From contig NZJA01000055.1 of assembly GCA_002691835.1 (NCBI GenBank), positions 1 to 14,733 on the forward strand: DNA of 14,733 nt. The letters are read 5' to 3'. How positions within the stretch are numbered: position 1 is the first letter of the stretch; each line of letters begins with the position of its first letter. Below, piece after piece: positions 7,369-14,414 of this stretch. Both the position numbers and the translations under genes were made by a program. Origin of the DNA: Planctomycetota bacterium. GTDB lineage: Bacteria; Planctomycetota; UBA8108; UBA1146. Under the pieces are notes generated by a model. The model was not told where the DNA came from. It saw only the letters and a list, made by a program, of their open reading frames with translations, and ran no database searches.

Positions 7369-7659
7369 TCAATTCTCGTGAAGGATTTCCTTGTCGATGG
7401 CAACGACGACGGCATTGCGATAATCCTCGATAAAGTTGACCAGATTCTGTAATCGTGACTGAGCATTCTTTCCATCACTGGCGACGAAGGAGACGCCGAG
7501 CACGGCACTCTGGTGAAGATCCTGATCGTCGACCTCGGCAACGGAGACCTTAAAGCGAGATTGTAGCTGATCCTTGAGACTGCGGATGGCATGGCGCTTC
7601 TCCTTGAGGGAGCGAGAACCGGGTACCTGCAAGTGGGCTTTGATGATGCCGACCTTCAT
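7369..7659 (-). CDS. DUF503 family protein (YlxP-like)
   Basis: 96 residues, normal family length. The N-terminal block VGIIKAHLQVPGSRSLKEKR and the SRFKVSVAEVDDQDLHQ block are hallmarks of DUF503, a small ferredoxin-like fold. The family includes YlxP, often found beside nusA, infB and rbfA; its function is not established, and a ribosome or RNA link is inferred from that usual location. Here the setting differs: ATG 7657-7659 overlaps the stop codon of the sigma-54 activator (ATGA, 7656-7659), with GAGGAG (7665-7670) 5 bases upstream inside that gene. It is thus the third gene of the kinase operon and probably translationally coupled. Stop TGA at 7369-7371. Confidence 0.92.
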   Translation of the reverse strand: MKVGIIKAHLQVPGSRSLKEKRHAIRSLKDQLQSRFKVSVAEVDDQDLHQSAVLGVSFVASDGKNAQSRLQNLVNFIEDYRNAVVVAIDKEILHEN

Positions 7660-9428
7660 TGTTTCTCCTCTCCATGATTCGCCTCGGCAGATTCTTGACG
7701 AATACCGAGATCCGTCAGTTTTCGTTGGAGAATCTCTTTGGGCATATCGAGACGATCTGCGACTTCTTCCTCACGACCCCCAAAGTGTGCCAGGAGATAT
7801 TCCAGCCATTGACGGAATTCCTGGCGGAGTTTCACGGGAGAAAGACCGAGAAGTCGTGCGGCAGGACGCAGCTTCCAGCGAGTCTGACGCAAAGTTTCTG
7901 TGATCACCGATCCCCCAAATTCGCGTTGTAACTGAGCCCATGGACGTTTTTCCTTGGGAGTCTCTTCGTGAACTGAGCGAATCAGGTCAGCAATCCCAGA
8001 TCGATCGAGATGGATGATGGATCCGGGATTGAAGTGAACCTCCTCCAGCGGTGGGACCGAATCAGAAGGCTCTTCTCCGCGAATGTTGAGGACCCTTTGA
8101 AGGACTTTGGCAGTGATGATTTCGGTGGGTGTCAGATCAACACAAAGCTGAATTACATTTCGAAGTTCCCGGACATTATTGGCTTGCCAATCGCGACCCG
8201 AAAGCAGGGTGAGGGTCTCCGTATCAATCCCCCGGATAGGAGGATTTTTGCGTTCACCAAAGATGGCGACGAAGTGTTCTGCGAGGCGCGGGATATCTTC
8301 GCGACGTTCTCGAAGAGAAGGTAATCGCAGGGGGAATTCATGAATCCGATGGTAAAGGTCGACAAGAAAGCGTTCTTCCTCGACTTCACGGGCAAGGTCT
8401 CTGTTGGTCGCACAAACAACGCGAACGTTAACTGGGCGCCAGTCTCGGTCTCCTACTCGACGGATTTCGCCTTCCTGAAGAACCCTGCGCAGGGATTGCT
8501 GCATTGGCATCGATGCATCGCTGATTTCATCGAGGAAGACGGTGCCCCCTTCGGCGGCTTCAAAGGCACCGATTTTGTCAGCGGTCGCTCCGGTGAATGA
8601 ACCTTTGATGTGACCGAAGAGTTCACTTTCCAGAAGTGATTCTGATAGTCCAGAGCAGTCAACGACGACAAACGGCTGGTCGGATCGGGGTGACTGGGTG
8701 TGGATTGCCTGGGCGAGCAATTCCTTTCCGACCCCCGATTCACCGGTGATCAGCACGGTGCGGTCGAGGTGGGCGGCGGTGGTGGCCAGTTCGAGAGTTC
8801 GCTGCATGGCGGTGGACTGGCCGATGATGTGTCCCATCCGCGATTCCGCCTCGTTGCGCGAGCGCAGCTGGCGCAGTTCTCGGACATTCTTCTGATGCTG
8901 CAGGGCGGTGTGCACGGTGGGGGCGATGGTTTCGGCGAGGGCCTCGATGAAGGTGCGATCGCGATCACCGAAGAGGTGGCGGGCATCGCGACGTTCCACA
9001 TACAGTGCTCCACTGGTGGTCCCGGCCATGTGCAGCGGCACCGACAGCAGGGTCAGGACCTTGAGTCCACGGAGACTGTCGGAAGAGCGGAAACGTGGAT
9101 CGTCGATGGCGTCCTCGCAGAGGAGAGATTTTCCGGAGTGGATCGTCTCCTCGACGATGGTTCGACTGAAGGAGAGGTCCTCTTCACCGGAACTCCAGCC
9201 AGCCCCTGCTTCGAGTAGTTCGCCATCTCCAGCACGGGTGATCAGCAATGCTCGATCGATGGGGGCGCCATCTCCGAATTGAAGCTCTCCGACAGCGAGT
9301 GTCAGAATCTGTTCGAGGACCTCGCGCACATCGTAATCCCAGTCGACTTCCAGTTTCATACTGAACTGGTCGAGCATTTGACGGATTCGGGCGAGCACTG
9401 CCCGTGCCCGGTAATCAAGAGGTTCCAT
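7656..9428 (-). CDS. GAF-containing sigma-54-dependent transcriptional activator (bEBP)
   Basis: 590 residues. A GAF-type sensor domain spans about 31-178 (ending near TFIEALAETIAPTV), with a helical linker to about 198. The AAA+ sigma-54 activator domain spans about 198-430: Walker A GESGVGKE (229-236), sigma-54 contact loop GSFTGA (276-281, in place of GAFTGA), Walker B TVFLDEI (296-302), CATN (339-342), the arginine-finger segment DLYHRIHEFPLRLPSLRER (357-375) and NNVRELRN (417-424). The C-terminus has a Fis-like helix-turn-helix near 508-542 (AARLLGLSPVKLRQEF) and a second similar helical pair near 552-577. It would remodel sigma-54 RNA polymerase with ATP. No receiver domain is present. 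ATG 9426-9428 is chosen because GGGTGG (9434-9439) is 5 bases upstream; a TTG at 9494 lacks support. It overlaps the kinase gene by 14 bases. Confidence 0.95.
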   Translation of the reverse strand: MEPLDYRARAVLARIRQMLDQFSMKLEVDWDYDVREVLEQILTLAVGELQFGDGAPIDRALLITRAGDGELLEAGAGWSSGEEDLSFSRTIVEETIHSGKSLLCEDAIDDPRFRSSDSLRGLKVLTLLSVPLHMAGTTSGALYVERRDARHLFGDRDRTFIEALAETIAPTVHTALQHQKNVRELRQLRSRNEAESRMGHIIGQSTAMQRTLELATTAAHLDRTVLITGESGVGKELLAQAIHTQSPRSDQPFVVVDCSGLSESLLESELFGHIKGSFTGATADKIGAFEAAEGGTVFLDEISDASMPMQQSLRRVLQEGEIRRVGDRDWRPVNVRVVCATNRDLAREVEEERFLVDLYHRIHEFPLRLPSLRERREDIPRLAEHFVAIFGERKNPPIRGIDTETLTLLSGRDWQANNVRELRNVIQLCVDLTPTEIITAKVLQRVLNIRGEEPSDSVPPLEEVHFNPGSIIHLDRSGIADLIRSVHEETPKEKRPWAQLQREFGGSVITETLRQTRWKLRPAARLLGLSPVKLRQEFRQWLEYLLAHFGGREEEVADRLDMPKEILQRKLTDLGIRQESAEANHGEEKQ

Positions 9429-12400
9429 GATGGCCACCCTTTTCCAGTAGTTCCCGTGTGATCTGCAAATCGTTACTGCTCTTGAGAGATTCAAAAAGCT
9501 CTATTGCGATTGACAACGACTCTTCTGCGAGTCGAGGTTCCTCTACGCCAAACAGAAACTCGGCGAACTCTCGGCAGGTGACCGCAAGTGCATGTTGGCA
9601 GTCGTGGTCACGGAAGATTTTCTGAGATTTCTCGAATGCCATTCCTGCCCGGTCAGCCCATTCGAAACCACGATCTCTCTGCACTTTTCCCAAAGTTCGC
9701 CAACAGCATCCTTCCGCATAGGGAAGACGCTGGTCCTCAACCAGTTCGATGGCGGTTTCCACCTTTTTCAGGGCCAGTTCGAGATCGCCAAGCAGACGAT
9801 GAGCTTCCGATTGGATTCTCAGTGCATCGATGACGATGGGAGTCGTGTTCGTTTCCCGAGCGGTATTTTCGACCTCCTGAGCCGATTCGAGGGCCTTCAT
9901 GTTTTCTCCAGATCTGCCTAATGCCCTGGCCTGATGCAAGCTGGCCCGGAGAGTTCCTTGAAGGTCTCCCACCTTTTCAAAAAGCTCCAGTCCCTCGACG
10001 AGAACTTCGATGGCGGACAAGGGCTCATGAGCTTCCAGGCGTAACATTCCCAAGCTGACCAGAGCATCTGCTTGAGCACGGACGATGCGATGTTGTCGTG
10101 ACAGCTGAAGGTATTCTTGAAGCAGTTCTTCCGATCGCTGGTGTTCCCCACGGTGGTAGTGGAGAGATCCAAGATTACCCAGCGTCAAGATACGACCTTG
10201 AAGGTCACCGGTTTCGCGGAAGAGGTCGAGAGCTTGTTGCAAGACCTCCCGAGCGCGTTGGGTCTCCCCGCTACTGGTCAAGATTCGTCCCTGGTTCATC
10301 AAGGTGATGGCAAGGCCGCGCCGATCACCGATTTCTTCACGAACTTGCCTTGAGATCTCGTAGGCGTGGACAGCATCGCTGAATCGACCAAGATTTTGGT
10401 AAAGGGTTCCTCTTTGCCCCCAGATGCCTGCTTTTTGCATCGGATGCTGACTGCGTTCGGCGATGGGCATCGCTTCGTCGAGTCTTTCGAGTGCTGCTTC
10501 CAATCGACCACTCCTGCGGTCGAGTGAAGAGAGTCCTGTCAGGGCGATCACAAACGAAGCATCGAGAGCGGAGTCTTCACCACAAATAGCGATGGCTTCG
10601 CTATAGCAGGATCGTGCGGAATCGAGATCATCTTTGAAGGTGTGGGCTGCCCCCTGGCGACAGAATGAGCTGGCGACGAGATCCGTCATGCCAGCGAAGC
10701 GCGCGAGTTCCCCTGATTTTGAAAAACTGTCGAGAGCCAGGTCGTACTCGCCGGCATGCATCTGGGCTTCACCGATTTTCTGGATCAGATCGACATACTC
10801 GGAGAGTTCTTGTGGAACCTCTTCTTGCTGAGGGTTTTCATCGAGCCACCAACCTTCGATGGAAGTCCACAGGCCCATCGCTTGGGTGAAAGCCTCTCGA
10901 CCTGCTTCAGGTTGACCGGTTCTGCACCGTAGATCACCGATCCGTGCAAGGAGAGATCTGCGAACATGATCTTCATGCGTCCACTGAAGGGCACGCTCAC
11001 ATAATTCGAGAGCTCGGTCGAGTGCCCAGGCTGACTCCGATCGATCTGCGGCCTTGAGCAACCATTCTCGCCCCTTGAGTTCATCCCCACCGCGAGAGAA
11101 GTGCTCGGCGATGGCTTGGACCGGCGTCTCTGTTTCCTGGAAACGAGCCTCTAGAATTTTCCCTAATCGCAGATGCAAGCGTTGCTGCATCGGTTGGGTT
11201 AATTCGGAGGCGACGAATTCCTGTTCCCAGCTGTGGCTCCAGCGAAATCCTTCAGGTTCTTGGTAGAGGAGACCCTGACGAACGAGGACTCTTGCCTGGG
11301 AATCGAGTTCGAACTCATCAAAGCTGCAAGCCTCACACAGAACATCGAAATCGAGAAGACCGCTCATGACGGAAGCAACATCAAGGACCCGACGCTGTTG
11401 TGCATCGAGCTGATCGAGGACTTCCAGAAAATGATTGCGAGCCTTCTCGGGAACCGGGAGTTCTTTCAGATCTTCTTCGGAAGCACTCCAGATTCCGTTA
11501 TCCAGTTGCAGGGCTTTTCGATTCCACAGCCCGCCAAAAAGCTGAACCATCAGCAGGGGGACCCCGTGACTGCGTTCGAAAAGAGTATCGGTGAGAGCGG
11601 GATCGACCACGGCTTCCGGGACGAGGAGTGAGTGGATGAGCTGATGGCATTCCTGCTTTTCCACAGGATCCAGGGACAATAGCGTGAAACGGTTTTCCAG
11701 TTCAAGTTCCTGACCGAGTCGTTGAAGGGGTAGTCCCTTCTGGCGCGTGGAAGGTTGAGCAGTCGTGATGACCAGAATCGGCAGATCGACTGCCGCATAA
11801 ATGAGGCGCCGTAAAAGTTCCATGTCGAAGTCATCGAGGGAATCGATGTCTTCCAGAATCAGGGTTCGTGGTTCGACTTCAGAATTTTGCGTGAGGCAAC
11901 GAATCACCGCATCGAAGACCCGTTCGCGTAGGAGTTCATCTGGAATTTGACCTTGGGGGCTGGGACAGCCTTCGAGCCAATCATGACCAAGGAGTCTGGG
12001 GAAAACTGATTGAAGGTGGGATCCCCACGGACCTAATGATTCGCTGGCTGTTTTAGGGTCTCCCGTCTGCCGCTCAAGATGCCCCAGGACCTGTTCCAAG
12101 AGATGACGGAATCCTCCATGGGGTTCGCGTCCATCAAATGCGCCATGGAAGTTCTGCATACCCTCTTCGATGAGAGCTTGTGATCGAAACTCACTTCTGC
12201 GGAGAAGCCAGCTTTTCCCCAGCCCCTCATCGCCCTCCAGATGAACCCAGCTGCCATTTCCGCGAGCACTGCGAGCGGCACAATTTTTTAGGGTTTCCAG
12301 TTCAGTCTTGCGACCGACGAAGGTCGGGCTGTTGCGGCGCATGACCGGTTGATCAGCTGTACTGAGTTGATGTCCTTCGATCGCATCCAGAAGCAGTGTT

Positions 12401-13227
12401 CGAGCAAGCACTGCATCGGCAGGCCTGCGATGGGGTTCGAACTGCAGTAGCGACTGAATGACTGCAGAGAGGGGTTCTGTCAGACCAGTGATCGGTGCTG
12501 CAGGTTTTCGTGAAAGTGCATCACTGAGGCGTGGAAATGGGAATCGTCCTGTTAATCCTCGATAGAGGAGAATCCCGACTGACCAAAGATCTGACCGCTC
12601 ATCGATAGCCAATGGACTTTCGATCCGTTCTGGAGCCATATATTGCGGAGTTCCGAGGGCACTTTGGGTGAGAGCGCTGTGAAGATCAGCACGGGCGACG
12701 AGGCCAAGATCCGCTAACAGGGCTCGATTGGAATTTTCCTCCAGGAGTTGTTGAGCTTCCTGAGGATTTCCTTTGGGACAACGGATCAGGATGTTGGCGG
12801 GCTTGACGTCCCGATGAACCAGGCGTTGTCCGTGAAGATGCTGCAATGCTTCAAGAATTTCGATGGCCCGCTGAAAGAGCCATGGGCGTGCCTCTTCTGG
12901 AATCCCTTCAGGATGAGCCAGAATGACATCTTCGAGTGTGAAGGGACCGACATATTCCATGACATAGAATAGAGAATCCCCATGCCAGCCAAGATCGAGA
13001 AGGGGGACGACGTGAGGATGATGGACCTCGCGCAGAACACGGACTTCCCGTTCAAATCTTCGGCGGTCGGTAGCGTCCAGATGTTCGGGCATCATTTTGA
13101 CGGCCACTGTTTTCGATCCATGGGCCTCATCGGTCGCCTGCCACACTTCACCCATGCCACCTTGTCCAATACGGACTGACAGGCGGTAACGGTGATTGAG
13201 AAGCAGGTCGGGCTGGGCCTGGGACAT
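9415..13227 (-). CDS. Ser/Thr protein kinase fused to AAA/STAND-type ATPase and TPR array
   Basis: 1270 residues. The kinase domain is at about 13-285: GQGGMGEVW (21-29), catalytic Lys K44 (VAVK), E61, HRDVKPANIL (138-147), DLG (173-175, usually DFG), GTPQYMAPE (192-200) and SDLWSVGILLY. A short insertion of about a dozen residues separates the catalytic loop from DLG. From 302 (TFVGRKTEL) an AAA_16-like ATPase follows: Walker A GDEGLGKS (332-339), Walker B LILED (456-460) and a winged-helix-like region to about 700. The remainder, about 720-1260, is a TPR array of roughly 40-residue units. The plan resembles PknK-type kinases. No transmembrane helix is seen, so it should be cytoplasmic. ATG 13225-13227 follows GAGGT (13231-13235); ATG 13278 and TTG 13329 are alternatives with poorer sites. 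First gene of a three-gene overlapping operon. Confidence 0.95.
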   Translation of the reverse strand: MSQAQPDLLLNHRYRLSVRIGQGGMGEVWQATDEAHGSKTVAVKMMPEHLDATDRRRFEREVRVLREVHHPHVVPLLDLGWHGDSLFYVMEYVGPFTLEDVILAHPEGIPEEARPWLFQRAIEILEALQHLHGQRLVHRDVKPANILIRCPKGNPQEAQQLLEENSNRALLADLGLVARADLHSALTQSALGTPQYMAPERIESPLAIDERSDLWSVGILLYRGLTGRFPFPRLSDALSRKPAAPITGLTEPLSAVIQSLLQFEPHRRPADAVLARTLLLDAIEGHQLSTADQPVMRRNSPTFVGRKTELETLKNCAARSARGNGSWVHLEGDEGLGKSWLLRRSEFRSQALIEEGMQNFHGAFDGREPHGGFRHLLEQVLGHLERQTGDPKTASESLGPWGSHLQSVFPRLLGHDWLEGCPSPQGQIPDELLRERVFDAVIRCLTQNSEVEPRTLILEDIDSLDDFDMELLRRLIYAAVDLPILVITTAQPSTRQKGLPLQRLGQELELENRFTLLSLDPVEKQECHQLIHSLLVPEAVVDPALTDTLFERSHGVPLLMVQLFGGLWNRKALQLDNGIWSASEEDLKELPVPEKARNHFLEVLDQLDAQQRRVLDVASVMSGLLDFDVLCEACSFDEFELDSQARVLVRQGLLYQEPEGFRWSHSWEQEFVASELTQPMQQRLHLRLGKILEARFQETETPVQAIAEHFSRGGDELKGREWLLKAADRSESAWALDRALELCERALQWTHEDHVRRSLLARIGDLRCRTGQPEAGREAFTQAMGLWTSIEGWWLDENPQQEEVPQELSEYVDLIQKIGEAQMHAGEYDLALDSFSKSGELARFAGMTDLVASSFCRQGAAHTFKDDLDSARSCYSEAIAICGEDSALDASFVIALTGLSSLDRRSGRLEAALERLDEAMPIAERSQHPMQKAGIWGQRGTLYQNLGRFSDAVHAYEISRQVREEIGDRRGLAITLMNQGRILTSSGETQRAREVLQQALDLFRETGDLQGRILTLGNLGSLHYHRGEHQRSEELLQEYLQLSRQHRIVRAQADALVSLGMLRLEAHEPLSAIEVLVEGLELFEKVGDLQGTLRASLHQARALGRSGENMKALESAQEVENTARETNTTPIVIDALRIQSEAHRLLGDLELALKKVETAIELVEDQRLPYAEGCCWRTLGKVQRDRGFEWADRAGMAFEKSQKIFRDHDCQHALAVTCREFAEFLFGVEEPRLAEESLSIAIELFESLKSSNDLQITRELLEKGGHHGTS

Positions 13228-13276
13228 GGAACCTCGAAATGAAAAGCGACCGGCCAACTCTGGGAAAGAAGTGGCC

Positions 13277-13282
13277 ATTATG
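13277..13282 (-). promoter_or_regulatory. Possible -10 element for the kinase operon
   Basis: CATAAT on the - strand matches five of six bases of the -10 consensus and would start transcription about 37 bases before ATG 13227. No good -35 lies at 16-18 bases, so support is weak. If real, it excludes the upstream ATG at 13276-13278 as a start. Confidence 0.25.
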
Positions 13283-13343
13283 TGTCCACATGGTACCCTC
13301 TCGGCCGTGGCCCGTCCACACCCGGTCAATCTATATCCACTTC

Positions 13344-13352
13344 AGGAGGTGA
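13344..13352 (+). promoter_or_regulatory. Strong Shine-Dalgarno of the editing-domain gene
   Basis: AGGAGGTGA is a nine-base match to the complement of the usual 16S rRNA 3' end and sits immediately before ATG 13354. It fixes this start over an in-frame ATG at 13282 that would add 24 residues of low-quality sequence. Confidence 0.85.
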
Positions 13353-13353
13353 A

Positions 13354-13770
13354 ATGAAGCTGCTGATGCTCCATGTGAGAGATTTTTGGCTGCGATCCCA
13401 TCAGCGTAATTTGGATTCAGAGCCCGAATTGGAGGTCGAAGCGACCACCGAACCGGGTGGGGCAGTTCTCGCATGGGTGCATGTCGAGCCCGCCGATCTC
13501 GCGGATCAGGCGTCGACGGTCCGAAAAACGCTGAAAAATCTGAAGTGGCATGCCCGCAAGGTTGAGGTTGAGCAGATCGTGCTTCACTCCTTTGCTCACC
13601 TTGCAGAGGAGACCGCTGAGCCCGAGGCTTCACGGAAGATTTTGGTCGAAGTGGGTGAACGCCTGGAGTCGGTCGGGTATCGAGTCCTGCATACGCCATG
13701 GGGACACTTCAACGAGTTTTCGATGCATGTCGAAGGCCCGGGGATCGCCAAGGTCTTCAAAAGTTTTTAG
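13354..13770 (+). CDS. Stand-alone archaeal-type threonyl-tRNA synthetase editing domain protein
   Basis: 138 residues, about the size of the N-terminal editing domain of archaeal ThrRS (tRNA-Thr_ED), a D-aminoacyl-tRNA deacylase-like fold that removes serine from Ser-tRNA-Thr. The match is seen in the start MKLLMLHVRDF, the HSFAHLAEETAEPEASRKIL block (78-97; archaeal form has YPFAHLSSELAKP) and the C-terminal GERLESVGYRVLHTPWGHFNEF block (101-122; archaeal form has KAPFGYYKAF). H82 matches the conserved FAH histidine. At the position of the archaeal active-site lysine there is N120. No synthetase catalytic domain follows, so it would act in trans on charged tRNA. Free-standing forms are known in some Crenarchaeota. 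Whether this one edits Ser-tRNA-Thr or another substrate is open. Divergent from the kinase operon across 126 bases. Confidence 0.82.
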   Translation: MKLLMLHVRDFWLRSHQRNLDSEPELEVEATTEPGGAVLAWVHVEPADLADQASTVRKTLKNLKWHARKVEVEQIVLHSFAHLAEETAEPEASRKILVEVGERLESVGYRVLHTPWGHFNEFSMHVEGPGIAKVFKSF

Positions 13771-13771
13771 C

Positions 13772-13809
13772 GTCTGTTTCTGAAGGTCAGTTCCACAACT
13801 GCAACAGAC
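13772..13809. other. Nested inverted repeat between the convergent editing-domain and DUF445 genes
   Basis: GTCTGTT (13772-13778) pairs exactly with AACAGAC (13803-13809), and inside it CAGTT (13788-13792) pairs with AACTG (13797-13801) around a CCAC loop. It begins two bases after the editing-domain stop and runs into the last codons of DUF445. No clean T run follows on either strand, so it is at best a weak bidirectional terminator or an RNA-stabilising hairpin. Confidence 0.35.
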
Positions 13810-14404
13810 CTGCTTCGACGAGTCCGACAGCGAGTCCGAGAAAACCACCGAGAATTTCGATATGACGCAGCTCCTTGCGAGCCACTTTCAAGACCAGTTG
13901 TTCCATTTGATCAAGCTCGAAGTTCATGATTCGCTCGCGGACCTTTCCTTTTACATCGAGTTTGCTTCCGAGCACTCCATGAAGGTCGTGTCCCATCTCC
14001 TCGACGAAAGAAAAAATCTCCTGCTCGATCCTTAGTTTGATGCGATCAACTAAATCTCCAGGAAGGAATGAAGCCATGGGTCCGAGGCTTTGCAGCTGTT
14101 CGGCGATCAGGGCATCGACTTTTGACTGAAGCTTTTGGCGGACATCCTCACTGGTGGCAATCTTCTGAACCAGTTCCGCGACATCCTCAGGCGAGATCAG
14201 TTCGTCCTGAACCGTCTCTGAGATGCTGTCGGCGAGTGCTTCTTGTCGACGGGGAACGACTCCTTGAAATTTGAGGACCCCTGCACCCCAGGGTTGACGT
14301 GGGCGAAAGAGCATTTTGACAGCGAGCCAATTCGTGGCATAGCCGATCAAGGCCCCGACGAGGGGAAAGACGATCCACGGTAGAAGCGGATGATCCTGAA
14401 GCAT
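13787..14404 (-). CDS. DUF445 family membrane protein (short form)
   Basis: 205 residues. An N-terminal hydrophobic segment (about 8-28) leads into the DUF445 signature: IGYATNWLAVKMLFRP (20-35) and QGVVPRRQEALADSISETV (47-65). The middle is charged and helical, and the end MEQLVLKVARKELRHIEILGG followed by a hydrophobic segment (about 183-203) is the family's C-terminal anchor. Many DUF445 proteins are about twice this length; this is a compact version with both membrane ends. Function is unknown. ATG 14402-14404 is preceded by AAGGA, which overlaps the TAA stop of the rhomboid gene 10 bases upstream, so the two are one operon. Convergent with the editing-domain gene, 16 bases apart. Confidence 0.9.
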   Translation of the reverse strand: MLQDHPLLPWIVFPLVGALIGYATNWLAVKMLFRPRQPWGAGVLKFQGVVPRRQEALADSISETVQDELISPEDVAELVQKIATSEDVRQKLQSKVDALIAEQLQSLGPMASFLPGDLVDRIKLRIEQEIFSFVEEMGHDLHGVLGSKLDVKGKVRERIMNFELDQMEQLVLKVARKELRHIEILGGFLGLAVGLVEAGLLQLWN

Positions 14405-14414
14405 GGGGATTTCC

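Noticed and set aside
13228..13329. Longer N-terminus for the kinase (TTG 13329 or ATG 13278)
   Set aside because: Neither has a suitably spaced ribosome site. The extra residues resemble translated upstream DNA, and the kinase domain starts soon after ATG 13227.
13331..13337. TATATC as a -10 element for the editing-domain gene
   Set aside because: It sits 16 bases before the start codon and overlaps the leader too closely, and no -35-like sequence is at the right distance.
13282..13353. Longer N-terminus for the editing-domain protein from ATG 13282
   Set aside because: The strong Shine-Dalgarno directly precedes ATG 13354, and the family begins at the MKLLMLH-like strand.
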